Assembly: GCA_017461445.1 (NCBI GenBank)
Contig: JAFTXW010000015.1
Span: 26,077 to 90,076 of the forward strand
Reading direction: 5' to 3'
DNA from: Oscillospiraceae bacterium
GTDB lineage: Bacteria > Bacillota > Clostridia > Oscillospirales > Oscillospiraceae
DNA length: 64,000 bases
Part shown: in pieces, positions 42,708 to 49,605 of the stretch
Layout of the letters: each line of letters begins with the position of its first letter
How positions within the stretch are numbered: the first letter of the stretch is position 1
Position numbers and translations under genes: made by a program
Notes under the pieces: model-generated
What the model was told of the DNA's origin: nothing
What the model saw: only the letters and a program-made list of their open reading frames with translations
The model's database searches: none

Positions 42708-43460
42708 ATGGAGATTCGGTACGAAAAGCATTGGAGCGGTTACCTGAACCGCGAAATGGAGTTCAAGGTCTACGGCCACTGCGGCAAGCCTGTCATGTTC
42801 ATCCCCTGCCAGGCGGGCCGCTTCTGGGATTTTGAAAGCTTCAAAATGATCGACTACTGGGCAAAGTGGATCGAGGAGGGCAAGTGCATGGTCTTCTCCA
42901 TCGATACCATTGACAACGAAGCCTGGGCCGCCCAGGGTGCGGACAACCGCTGGCGCATCGAGAACCACGAGAAGTGGTACAACTACGTCGTCAACGAAAT
43001 GGTTCCCACCATCAAGCACATTGCCGGCATGGCCAACGGCCACGACCAGGGCATTATGACCTTCGGTGCCTCCATGGGTGCCATGCACGCCGCCAACCTG
43101 TACTACCGCCGTCCCGACCTGTTCGACAGCTGCTTCGCCATCTCCGGCCTGTACGACAATAAGGAATTCTTCGGCAATTACTGCGACGAGCTGGTTTACA
43201 ACAACTGCCCCTGCCTGTACCTGCAGAACATGCCTGATGACCACTACTACAAGGAAATGTACAACAGCCAGAAGAGCCTCATTATCTGCGGCCAGGGTGC
43301 CTGGGAAGAGCCCCTGCTGGAATCCACCCGCTGGCTGGACACTGTCTGCTGCCAGAAGGGCATCCACACCCGCTTTGAATACTGGGGCCTGGATGTGAAC
43401 CACGACTGGCCCTGGTGGTACAAGATGGTGGAGACCTACCTGCCCTGGTTCCTGGGCTGA
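42708..43460 (+). CDS. Second alpha/beta-hydrolase-fold protein (esterase-like)
   Basis: 250 residues. The fold is seen in GKPVMFIPCQAGRFWDFESF and the nucleophile elbow G120-A-S-M-G with S122, and H232 in LDVNHDWPWWYKM is the probable catalytic His. It is related only distantly to the first esterase, so this is not a simple duplication. Many Tyr, Trp and Cys residues are present. No signal peptide. AGGAG stands about 15 bases before the ATG. Biased codons again suggest strong expression. It probably works on the same compound as its neighbours. Confidence 0.82.
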   Translation: MEIRYEKHWSGYLNREMEFKVYGHCGKPVMFIPCQAGRFWDFESFKMIDYWAKWIEEGKCMVFSIDTIDNEAWAAQGADNRWRIENHEKWYNYVVNEMVPTIKHIAGMANGHDQGIMTFGASMGAMHAANLYYRRPDLFDSCFAISGLYDNKEFFGNYCDELVYNNCPCLYLQNMPDDHYYKEMYNSQKSLIICGQGAWEEPLLESTRWLDTVCCQKGIHTRFEYWGLDVNHDWPWWYKMVETYLPWFLG

Positions 43461-43543
43461 GCACTTCCCGTTTTCCCTTGTAGGGGAGGGCTTAACGCCC
43501 CATCCCCCGTGATTTCGTATTTTATTAAAGGAGAGAGATCTCA

Positions 43544-44734
43544 ATGAAAAATTTCGTATTCATTTCCCCCAACTTCCCTCTGACCTACTGGAAGTTCTGC
43601 CGTGAGCTGAAGAACAACGGCATGCGCGTTCTGGGCATCGGCGACTGCCCCTATGACGAGCTGATGCAGGAGCTGAAGGATTCCCTGCACGAGTACTACA
43701 AGGTCTCCAGCCTGGAGAACAACGACGAGGTCTTCAAGGCCGTCGCTTTCTTCTCCTTCAAGTACGGCAAGATCGACTGGCTGGAATCCAACAACGAATA
43801 CTGGCTGATGCGGGACGCATGGCTGCGCACCGAGTTCAACATCACCACTGGCCCCAAGCTCCATGAGATGGACAAGATCAAGTACAAGTCCGCCATGAAG
43901 GAATACTACGCCAAGGCAGGCCTGCCCACCGCCCGCTACCACCTGGTGGAGGGTCTGGAGGATGCTCTGGAGTTCGCCCACATGGTCGGCTATCCCGTGG
44001 TGGTGAAGCCCGACAACGGCGTTGGTGCCAACAACACCTACAAGCTCCGTTCCGATGAGGATGTCCAGTGGTTCATCAACACCAAGGACAGCAACGTGTA
44101 CATCATGGAAGAGTTCGTCAACGGCTATGTCCAGACCTTCGACGGCATCGTGGACTCCAAGGGCAATATGCTGTTTGAATCCGGCAACATCACCCCCCTG
44201 TCCCTGATGGACATCGTCAACGACAACGGCGACTCCGTTTACTATCTGGTCAAGGAGCTGCCCGAGAAGATCCGCCAGGCAGGTCTGGCTACCGTCAAGT
44301 CCTTCGGCGTCAAGAGCCGCTTCATCCATCTGGAGTTCTTCGTCCTGAACGAGGACCAGGAGGGCCTGGGCAAGAAGGGCGACGTGCTGGGTCTGGAGGT
44401 CAACATGCGTCCCGCCGGCGGCTTTACCCCCGAGATGTACAACTACTCTCAGGAGACCGACGTTTATAAGATCTGGGCCGACATGATCGCCTTTGACTGT
44501 GACACCAAGGGCACCGGCAACCACCACTTCTGCGCCTTCTACGGCCGCCGCGACGGCAAGCAGTACAAGCTGGATGACTACGAGGTCATGCTGAAGTACG
44601 GCCACAAGATGGTCATGTGGGGCCGCATCCCCGATGCCCTCTCCGGCGCAATGGCAAACCAGATGTACGTTGCCAACTTCGATTCCGAAGAGGAAATGAT
44701 GGCCTTCTACGAGGATCTGGCTGCGCAGTATTGA
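43544..44734 (+). CDS. ATP-grasp carboxylate-amine ligase-like enzyme
   Basis: 396 residues. A pre-ATP-grasp domain (FVFISPNFPLTYWKFCRELK) is followed by the ATP-grasp fold: YPVVVKPDNGVGANNTY (150-166) binds ATP, IMEEFVNGYVQTFDG gives the hinge, and E264 and E285-V-N in LEVNMRPAGG are Mg ligands. Such enzymes activate a carboxylate as acyl-phosphate and join it to an amine or thiol. No fused partner domain shows the product. GGAGAG precedes the ATG. Third gene of the cluster, followed by a terminator; codon use is extreme, as in highly expressed genes. Confidence 0.88.
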   Translation: MKNFVFISPNFPLTYWKFCRELKNNGMRVLGIGDCPYDELMQELKDSLHEYYKVSSLENNDEVFKAVAFFSFKYGKIDWLESNNEYWLMRDAWLRTEFNITTGPKLHEMDKIKYKSAMKEYYAKAGLPTARYHLVEGLEDALEFAHMVGYPVVVKPDNGVGANNTYKLRSDEDVQWFINTKDSNVYIMEEFVNGYVQTFDGIVDSKGNMLFESGNITPLSLMDIVNDNGDSVYYLVKELPEKIRQAGLATVKSFGVKSRFIHLEFFVLNEDQEGLGKKGDVLGLEVNMRPAGGFTPEMYNYSQETDVYKIWADMIAFDCDTKGTGNHHFCAFYGRRDGKQYKLDDYEVMLKYGHKMVMWGRIPDALSGAMANQMYVANFDSEEEMMAFYEDLAAQY

Positions 44735-44745
44735 TTTCTGTGTAC

Positions 44746-44777
44746 AAAAAACGCTCACCTGTGGGTGAGCGTTTTTT
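44746..44777 (+). terminator. Terminator of the ATP-grasp cluster
   Basis: A 9-base perfect stem (ACGCTCACC, 44751-44759 with 44764-44772) flanked by AAAAA and TTTTT; usable in both directions. Confidence 0.93.
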
Positions 44778-44848
44778 AGTGTGGAGAGTTAAGAGTGGAG
44801 TGTGGAGTTTTTAGTTAGGAATTAGGGGTTAGGAGTGAGGAATGCTCC

Positions 44849-44960
44849 CGCGTAGGGGCGACCCTTGCGGTCGCCCGGGCACCCGAAGGGTGCCATTGCC
44901 CACAAAGGCAATCAAAATGCCGCCTTCGGCGGTGCGATGCGTTCCGCATCGCCGGGCGAC
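44849..44960. repeat. Family A MITE-like element, second copy
   Basis: It begins at CGCGTAGGGGCGACCC and ends with GCCGGGCGAC in the opposite orientation. The inner hairpin is GCGATGCG-TTC-CGCATCGC. Its right part overlaps the 3' end of the coding region at 44912-45343 and supplies the stop codon of that gene. Confidence 0.75.
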
Positions 44961-45343
44961 TGGGATTCCAGCAATGCGCATACTTCCTCCCCGATTGAAT
45001 CATTCTCAGCGGTTAACGCAATCATCCACGTAAAGTCAGTATTTAAAATATACAACGGCTCTGTTCTGCCCGCTTCCCATGTGACGATGTTCTTTTCAAA
45101 TTCTTTTCCTGGAATGTCCTTGCAGGGAACCGATTTGCCTGCGTACAATGCTGGAAGAGGTTCTGCGAAAAGAAATACGGAGGATGTATTTTGAATCAAG
45201 TCCAATACCTGACTGTAAGTAAGCATCACAGCATCTTCTTCCTTTATTGCTTCCCACAGCATGTGACTTGGACATAGCGCATATAGTTCCTCGATTGAAT
45301 ATTGATTAAAGAAGTAATCTATGATTTTCTCAGCATCACACAT
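44912..45343 (-). CDS. Hypothetical protein with repeat-derived C-terminus
   Basis: 143 residues. It begins MCDAEKIIDYFFNQYSIEEL and has YALCPSHMLWEAIKEEDAVM and EKNIVTWEAG; I recognise no family or active site. The start is the ATG at 45343, 4 bases after the mazG-like stop, with GGAAGGA upstream. The last 15 or so residues (QSPGDAERIAPPKAAF) are encoded by the family A repeat, so the element probably replaced the native end of the gene. Third gene of the ogt-mazG operon. It may be truncated. Confidence 0.72.
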   Translation of the reverse strand: MCDAEKIIDYFFNQYSIEELYALCPSHMLWEAIKEEDAVMLTYSQVLDLIQNTSSVFLFAEPLPALYAGKSVPCKDIPGKEFEKNIVTWEAGRTEPLYILNTDFTWMIALTAENDSIGEEVCALLESQSPGDAERIAPPKAAF

Positions 45344-45347
45344 ACAA

Positions 45348-45674
45348 TTAGTCCTTCCGATAAACAGAGCGATATGCACTGAACCCCTCCGGATACCGCT
45401 TGGCCAACTTTTCGATATTACCCCGGAATACATCTTCCAGGGGAATTTCCAGGGCGTAGGCGGTTTCCGCCAGGTACCAGGCGATGTCGCCCAGTTCTTT
45501 GGCCAGTTTCTCTTTGTCCAGGGCATGGCCCTGGGCCAGCCATTTTTTCACGATGTCGATGGCCTCGCCGGATTCTCCGCACAGGCCCATAACGCCGTTG
45601 ATAAGTACATCTTTTTTGTCCAGTTCCGGGTTCAGCGTCACCATGGCAAGCTTCTGATATTCGTTGATGGTCAT
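45348..45674 (-). CDS. MazG-like nucleotide pyrophosphohydrolase
   Basis: 108 residues, one all-alpha NTP-PPase domain. GLCGESGEAIDIVKKWL contains the ExxE of the Mg site and KLAKELGDIAWYLAETA the following ExxD. Such proteins cleave non-canonical dNTPs to monophosphates and clean the nucleotide pool. GAGGAGG is before the ATG. It lies 33 bases after ogt in the same direction, a plausible DNA-damage prevention pair. Confidence 0.9.
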   Translation of the reverse strand: MTINEYQKLAMVTLNPELDKKDVLINGVMGLCGESGEAIDIVKKWLAQGHALDKEKLAKELGDIAWYLAETAYALEIPLEDVFRGNIEKLAKRYPEGFSAYRSVYRKD

Positions 45675-45707
45675 ATTGTCCTCCTCATTTCATAAAAGGG
45701 GCACTTT

Positions 45708-46175
45708 TTATCTCCGATAGGAAATCCCCTCATGGTCCAGTAGCCAGCGTTTTTTATCCAGCCCGCCTGCATACCCCGTCAGCTGTCCTTGAGCTCCGAC
45801 TACCCGGTGGCAGGGAATAAGAATACTGATGGGATTGCGTCCCACCGCGCCGCCCACGGCCTGGGCAGACATTTTTTCGCCCAGCATCCGGGCGATCGTA
45901 CCGTAGCTGAGGGTCTTTCCGTAGGGGATGGTCAGAAGGATATCCCAGACCTTTTTCTGAAACTCCGACCCCTCCGGGGCCAGAGAGAAATCGACGGGCC
46001 TGTCTTCGCCCCGGAAGTAGGCATCCAGCCACTGCTTTGCCCTGCACAAAACCTCCGGCTCCTCCCCTTCCCCGGCGGGTGTTTCCCGGTTCATCCACAG
46101 CCCAGTGAGGGAAATACCGTCGCTGGTGAGCAAAAGCTCTCCCACGGGAGAGGGATACGCAGCATAATAGACCAT
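45708..46175 (-). CDS. ogt: Methylated-DNA--protein-cysteine methyltransferase
   Basis: 155 residues. The active-site motif ILIPCHRVVG carries the acceptor Cys; VWDILLTIPYGKTLSYGTIA is the DNA-binding helix-turn-helix with the Arg/Tyr finger, and GGLDKKRWLLDHEG ends the protein. It transfers the methyl group from O6-methylguanine to itself in a suicide reaction. AAGGGGG precedes the ATG, and its promoter is back to back with that of the DUF3737 gene. First gene of the ogt-mazG operon. Confidence 0.96.
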   Translation of the reverse strand: MVYYAAYPSPVGELLLTSDGISLTGLWMNRETPAGEGEEPEVLCRAKQWLDAYFRGEDRPVDFSLAPEGSEFQKKVWDILLTIPYGKTLSYGTIARMLGEKMSAQAVGGAVGRNPISILIPCHRVVGAQGQLTGYAGGLDKKRWLLDHEGISYRR

Positions 46176-46205
46176 TCTTTCAGCCCCCTTTGGGTATTTG
46201 TGCCC

Positions 46206-46234
46206 ATTATACTGCGGTTTTTGGCAAAAGTCTA
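46206..46234 (-). promoter_or_regulatory. Promoter of the ogt operon
   Basis: Minus strand TAGACT (46234-46229), a 17-base spacer and TATAAT (46211-46206). Confidence 0.8.
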
Positions 46235-46249
46235 TCCTATTTTCCCATC

Positions 46250-46278
46250 TTGATTCTTTGGGAGTTTTCCTCTATAAT
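46250..46278 (+). promoter_or_regulatory. Promoter of the DUF3737 gene
   Basis: TTGATT (46250-46255), a 17-base spacer and TATAAT (46273-46278). It is divergent from the ogt promoter, with the -35 boxes 15 bases apart. Confidence 0.85.
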
Positions 46279-46313
46279 GGGCGTAATTTGGCAATTAAGG
46301 AGACTTTTTATAT

Positions 46314-47159
46314 ATGAAGAAACGAATCGAAGGACAGCAGTTCGACGAAGAACGCTCCCTGTACAATCTGACAAACGCCCAGGTCGTGGACTGCGTCTTT
46401 GCCGGCCCCGCCGACGGCGAATCCGTGCTGAAGGAGGCCCGGGAGGTCTCCCTGGAAAACTGCCGCTTCTCCCTGCGGTATCCTCTGTGGCATGTGAAGG
46501 GCTTCCGGCTCCACGATTCCCAGATGGATGATAAGACCCGGGCCGCCATCTGGTATGCGGAAAACGGAAAAATCACCGACTCCGACCTCCTCGGCATCAA
46601 GGCCGTCCGGGAGTGCCGGGACATTGACCTGCGCAACTGCACCATCGAATCCCAGGAATTCGGCTGGAAAAGCAACGGCATCACCGTCACCGACAGCCGC
46701 CTGACCGCCGAATACCTATTCCTGGACAGCAAAAACGTGAAGCTGGAAAATGTGGAGATGAAGGGCAAGTATTCCTTCCAGTACATGGAAAACCTGGAGA
46801 TCCGTAACTGCGATCTTGACACCAAGGATGCCTTCTGGCACAGTAAAAACGTCACCGTGGTGGACAGCGTGGTGAAGGGCGAGTACCTGGGCTGGTTCTC
46901 CGAGGGACTGACCCTGGTGAACTGCCGCATCATCGGCACCCAGCCCCTGTGCTACTGCAAAAAGCTGCGGCTGGTGAACTGCACCATGGAGGACTGCGAC
47001 CTCAGCTTTGAGTATTCCGACGTGTACGCCACCATTGAGGGCCATGTGGACTCCATCAAGAACCCCCGCTCCGGTGAGATCACCGTGGACAGTGTGGGCG
47101 AGATCATCCTGGGCGACGCCGTTATGGAATGCAGCGGCAAAGTGATCATCAGAGAATAA
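46314..47159 (+). CDS. DUF3737 right-handed beta-helix protein
   Basis: 281 residues made of repeating strands with regularly placed Asn and Cys: VSLENCRFS, IDLRNCTIE, VKLENVEMK, LEIRNCDLD, VTVVDSVVK, LTLVNCRII, LRLVNCTME. This forms a pectate-lyase-like solenoid, the DUF3737 family. YPLWHVKGF and YAENGKITDSDLLG are family stretches. No signal peptide, so it is probably cytoplasmic. Its biochemical role is not known. AAGGAGA precedes the ATG. Monocistronic with its own promoter and terminator. Confidence 0.93.
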   Translation: MKKRIEGQQFDEERSLYNLTNAQVVDCVFAGPADGESVLKEAREVSLENCRFSLRYPLWHVKGFRLHDSQMDDKTRAAIWYAENGKITDSDLLGIKAVRECRDIDLRNCTIESQEFGWKSNGITVTDSRLTAEYLFLDSKNVKLENVEMKGKYSFQYMENLEIRNCDLDTKDAFWHSKNVTVVDSVVKGEYLGWFSEGLTLVNCRIIGTQPLCYCKKLRLVNCTMEDCDLSFEYSDVYATIEGHVDSIKNPRSGEITVDSVGEIILGDAVMECSGKVIIRE

Positions 47160-47167
47160 AAAACGAT

Positions 47168-47200
47168 ACGCCTGGACTTTCGTCCAGGCGTTGCCTTTTT
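47168..47200 (+). terminator. Terminator of the DUF3737 gene
   Basis: A 10-base perfect stem (ACGCCTGGAC, 47168-47177 with 47182-47191) with a TTTC loop, then TGCCTTTTT. Confidence 0.88.
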
Positions 47201-47219
47201 GCTCGGAGCGTGGTATGAT
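47191..47219 (+). promoter_or_regulatory. Promoter of the HAD hydrolase gene
   Basis: TTGCCT (47191-47196), a 17-base spacer and TATGAT (47214-47219). It overlaps the tail of the preceding terminator. Confidence 0.75.
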
Positions 47220-47248
47220 TAAGAAAAACGTCCAATGGAGGAACCCCC

Positions 47249-48019
47249 ATGAAATACACAGACCTGATTTTTGACCTCTACGGCACTCTGGTAGACATCC
47301 ATACGGAGGAAAACGAATTTGTCTGGGAACACACTGCCATTTATTTCGGCTTCTACGGTGCCCACTATACGGGCCGGGAACTGCACGATGCCTTCCGCAC
47401 CGCCATGGCCCAGCGCGAGGCCGCCGCGGGGCAGAACTACGAATGCTTCCCGGACATTCCCTTCGAGCTGGTGATGGCGGAGCTGTTCCGCCATAAGGGT
47501 GTGGAGGACAACGCCGATGCCCTGGGCGTCAACGCGGCCCAGCTGTTCCGCATTCTCTCCATCGAATATCTGAAGCTGTACCCCGGCGTTCTGGATGCCC
47601 TGGCAAGCCTTCGGGAGCAGGGCTTCCGCCTGTGGCTGCTGAGCAACGCCCAGCGGGTCTTCACCGCCTACGAGCTGCGCCACCTGAGGCTGGGGGAACA
47701 GCTGGACGGCATTTACATCTCCTCCGACTACCGCTGCCGTAAGCCCGACCTGCGGTTCTACCGGGCACTGCTGGAGGAGCGGAAGCTGGATCCTGCCCAG
47801 TGCCTGATGATCGGCAACGACCGCCACACCGACATCGCCGGAGCCAAAGCCGCGGGCATGGCCACCCTCTATATGCACACTGCCCTTACCCCGCCCGACC
47901 AGTCCCCCGCCGATCCCGCCCTGCACCCCCACAACGCCCCGGAAGGCTGCCGTGACTACGAATACGAGGGTGACGATTGGACGGAGCTGGCAGAGCTGAT
48001 CACGGAACTGGCCCAGTAA
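47249..48019 (+). CDS. HAD-superfamily hydrolase
   Basis: 256 residues. Motif I is LIFDLYGTLVDIH with the nucleophile Asp, motif II LWLLSNAQ, motif III the Lys in YRCRKPDLRFYRALL, and motif IV MIGNDRHTDIAGAKAAGM. An alpha-helical cap between residues 20 and 110 puts it in subfamily I (phosphoglycolate-phosphatase/haloacid-dehalogenase type). Motif I has DxY in place of DxD, which is more common in dehalogenase-like members, so strict phosphatase activity is uncertain. AATGGAGG precedes the ATG. Confidence 0.9.
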   Translation: MKYTDLIFDLYGTLVDIHTEENEFVWEHTAIYFGFYGAHYTGRELHDAFRTAMAQREAAAGQNYECFPDIPFELVMAELFRHKGVEDNADALGVNAAQLFRILSIEYLKLYPGVLDALASLREQGFRLWLLSNAQRVFTAYELRHLRLGEQLDGIYISSDYRCRKPDLRFYRALLEERKLDPAQCLMIGNDRHTDIAGAKAAGMATLYMHTALTPPDQSPADPALHPHNAPEGCRDYEYEGDDWTELAELITELAQ

Positions 48020-48071
48020 GGAGTGAGTAGTTAGAAGTTAGGAATTTTCGCGAGTCCTTATTCGGAGCAAA

Positions 48072-48103
48072 ATAAAACCCCATCCTTTCGGATGGGGTTT
48101 TAT
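48072..48103 (-). terminator. Terminator of tRNA-Asp
   Basis: Stem AAACCCCATCC with GGATGGGGTTT and loop TTTC, followed on the minus strand by ATTTTG. It can also end the HAD gene on the plus strand. Confidence 0.85.
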
Positions 48104-48105
48104 TT

Positions 48106-48182
48106 TGGCGACCCGGAACGGACTCGAACCGTCGACCTCCAGCGTGACAGGCTGGCGTGCTAACCGACTGCACCACCGGGCC
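48106..48182 (-). tRNA. tRNA-Asp (GTC)
   Basis: 77 bases with CCA encoded. Acceptor GGCCCGG, anticodon arm CCAGC-CTGTCAC-GCTGG with anticodon GTC, T-arm with GGTTCGAGTCC. Confidence 0.97.
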
Positions 48183-48303
48183 GTGTTCAGTTCAGAACAT
48201 TTGAGATTATAGCAGAAACTTTGGAGTTTGTAAAGACCTATTTTAAATTTTCTGAAAAAATTTTCGTTTTCCCGTCGAAATGGGACAACTCTACTGACAA
48301 TCG

Positions 48304-48332
48304 GTTGCCAAATCCGGGCTTTTCCCCTACAA
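48304..48332 (+). promoter_or_regulatory. Promoter of the XRE membrane regulator
   Basis: TTGCCA (48304-48309), a 17-base spacer and TACAAT (48327-48332), 30 bases before the ATG. AAGGAGG is the ribosome site. Confidence 0.82.
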
Positions 48333-48362
48333 TGAAGGCACAAACAAAAAGGAGGAATCACC

Positions 48363-49124
48363 ATGTTTGAAATCAACAAGCAGGCATTCGGTGCCTTTGT
48401 AGCGTCCCTTCGCCGGGAAAAGGGCATGACCCAGAAGGAGCTTGCCGCAAGGCTCTGCATCTCCGACAAGGCCGTCAGCAAATGGGAGACAGGTATCAAC
48501 ATCCCGGACGTGGCAATGCTGATGCCCCTGGCGGAAGCCCTGGAGGTCTCCGTCACGGAACTTCTAAACTGCCGCCGCACAGAGCAGACCCTGGATGCCG
48601 CCCAGGTGGAGGACATCGTCAAGACCGCCATCCGCTACTCCGAAGCAGCTGACCCCAAAAGACGGAAGATCAACAAGCGAAGACTGATCCTGTATTTTCT
48701 CTGTCTCCTCATTGCCGCTGTTGAAGTCACCATTGCGCACCTCCTCGGCTATTCCGTATCGGACTACAGCGAAGCCATGGAGGTCGTCCTGATCCTGTGT
48801 CCCCTTTTCGGTCTTTACTTCATGGTATTTGCTATGGAAAAGCTGCCTGCCTACTACGATGAAAACAGCATCACCGCCTTCAGCGACGGCATTTTCCGAA
48901 TAAATATCCCCGGTGTCCGGTTTAATAACCGCAACTGGCCCCATATCCTCCGCGTTGGTCAAATCTGGTCGATGGGTATGCTGGTTGCCTATCCCGTTCT
49001 GAATTATACCATGCGACTGCTCTTCCCCAGCTTCTGGGCGCAGTACGAAACAAATATCACCCTTGTACTCCTCCTCGGAGGCCTATTTATCCCGCTGATG
49101 ATCGTGGGAAGAAAGTATCAATGA
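48363..49124 (+). CDS. XRE regulator with C-terminal membrane domain
   Basis: 253 residues. Residues 8-70 are an HTH_3 domain (FGAFVASLRREKGMTQKELA, LCISDKAVSKWETGINIPDV). A charged linker (PKRRKINKRR) leads to four hydrophobic helices (LILYFLCLLIAAVEV, VVLILCPLFGLYFMVFA, GMLVAYPVLNYTM, LVLLLGGLFIPLMIVG). A membrane-anchored DNA-binding protein of this type could sense envelope state; its target is not visible. The helices have SdpI-like spacing, which I cannot prove. Monocistronic. Confidence 0.85.
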   Translation: MFEINKQAFGAFVASLRREKGMTQKELAARLCISDKAVSKWETGINIPDVAMLMPLAEALEVSVTELLNCRRTEQTLDAAQVEDIVKTAIRYSEAADPKRRKINKRRLILYFLCLLIAAVEVTIAHLLGYSVSDYSEAMEVVLILCPLFGLYFMVFAMEKLPAYYDENSITAFSDGIFRINIPGVRFNNRNWPHILRVGQIWSMGMLVAYPVLNYTMRLLFPSFWAQYETNITLVLLLGGLFIPLMIVGRKYQ

Positions 49125-49187
49125 AGGATCCGACCTGCGTCGAAATGAAGTGTGACTGTCGCCACATGAAATAATACTGATATTCAA

Positions 49188-49335
49188 TTAAAAACTTTGA
49201 TGCGAAACATTGAAGTTTTTAATATGAAGATCAATATGAGACGGGATTCTGTGATTTTCTATTTCGAAAATCACAGAATCGACAACGCCGTCAGGCGATG
49301 TCTTTCAATTTGAAATTAAAGATTTCAAATTGAAA
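49188..49335. repeat. Three consecutive large hairpins of unknown role
   Basis: Three inverted repeats follow each other: 49188-49222 (10-base stem TTAAAAACTT), 49245-49280 (15-base perfect stem GATTCTGTGATTTTC, 6-base loop) and 49303-49335 (14-base perfect stem TTTCAATTTGAAAT). No open frame with a ribosome site. AT-rich compared with neighbours. Confidence 0.75.
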
Positions 49336-49344
49336 ATAGTATAA

Positions 49345-49431
49345 AGTGCGCTCCCCGCACGCAGGCACCTTCATGTGCGAAGCACACTTCATGCCCGAAG
49401 GGCACCTCACGCGCCGGAAAGCGCACTACAT
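49345..49431. repeat. Regular array of mini-hairpins
   Basis: GTGCGAAGCAC (49375-49385), GCCCGAAGGGC (49393-49403) and GCGCCGGAAAGCGC (49411-49424) are separated by the 7-base linkers ACTTCAT and ACCTCAC, giving an 18-base period. No coding potential. Confidence 0.65.
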
Positions 49432-49433
49432 GT

Positions 49434-49471
49434 AAAAAAGAAGCAGATGCTTTCGCATCTGCTTCTTTTTT
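49434..49471. terminator. Bidirectional terminator at tRNA-Gly
   Basis: A 17-base stem (49434-49450 with 49455-49471) with a TTTC loop and A/T-run ends. It abuts the CCA end of tRNA-Gly and can end the tRNA transcript as well as plus-strand reading. Confidence 0.92.
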
Positions 49472-49472
49472 A

Positions 49473-49548
49473 TGGAGCGGGTGACGAGGCTCGAACTCGC
49501 TACCTCCACCTTGGCAAGGTGGCGCTCTACCGGATGAGCTACACCCGC
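49473..49548 (-). tRNA. tRNA-Gly (GCC)
   Basis: 76 bases with CCA encoded. Acceptor GCGGGTG, anticodon arm CCACC-TTGCCAA-GGTGG with anticodon GCC, T-arm with AGTTCGAGCC. Confidence 0.97.
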
Positions 49549-49605
49549 AACGGACATGACGTATTATAACATCATTTCCGAAAATGTCAAGTCTTTTTTC
49601 TGATT

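Noticed and set aside
48119-48631. Minus-strand frame across tRNA-Asp and the XRE regulator start
   Set aside because: It crosses a tRNA gene and is antisense to a well-supported gene.
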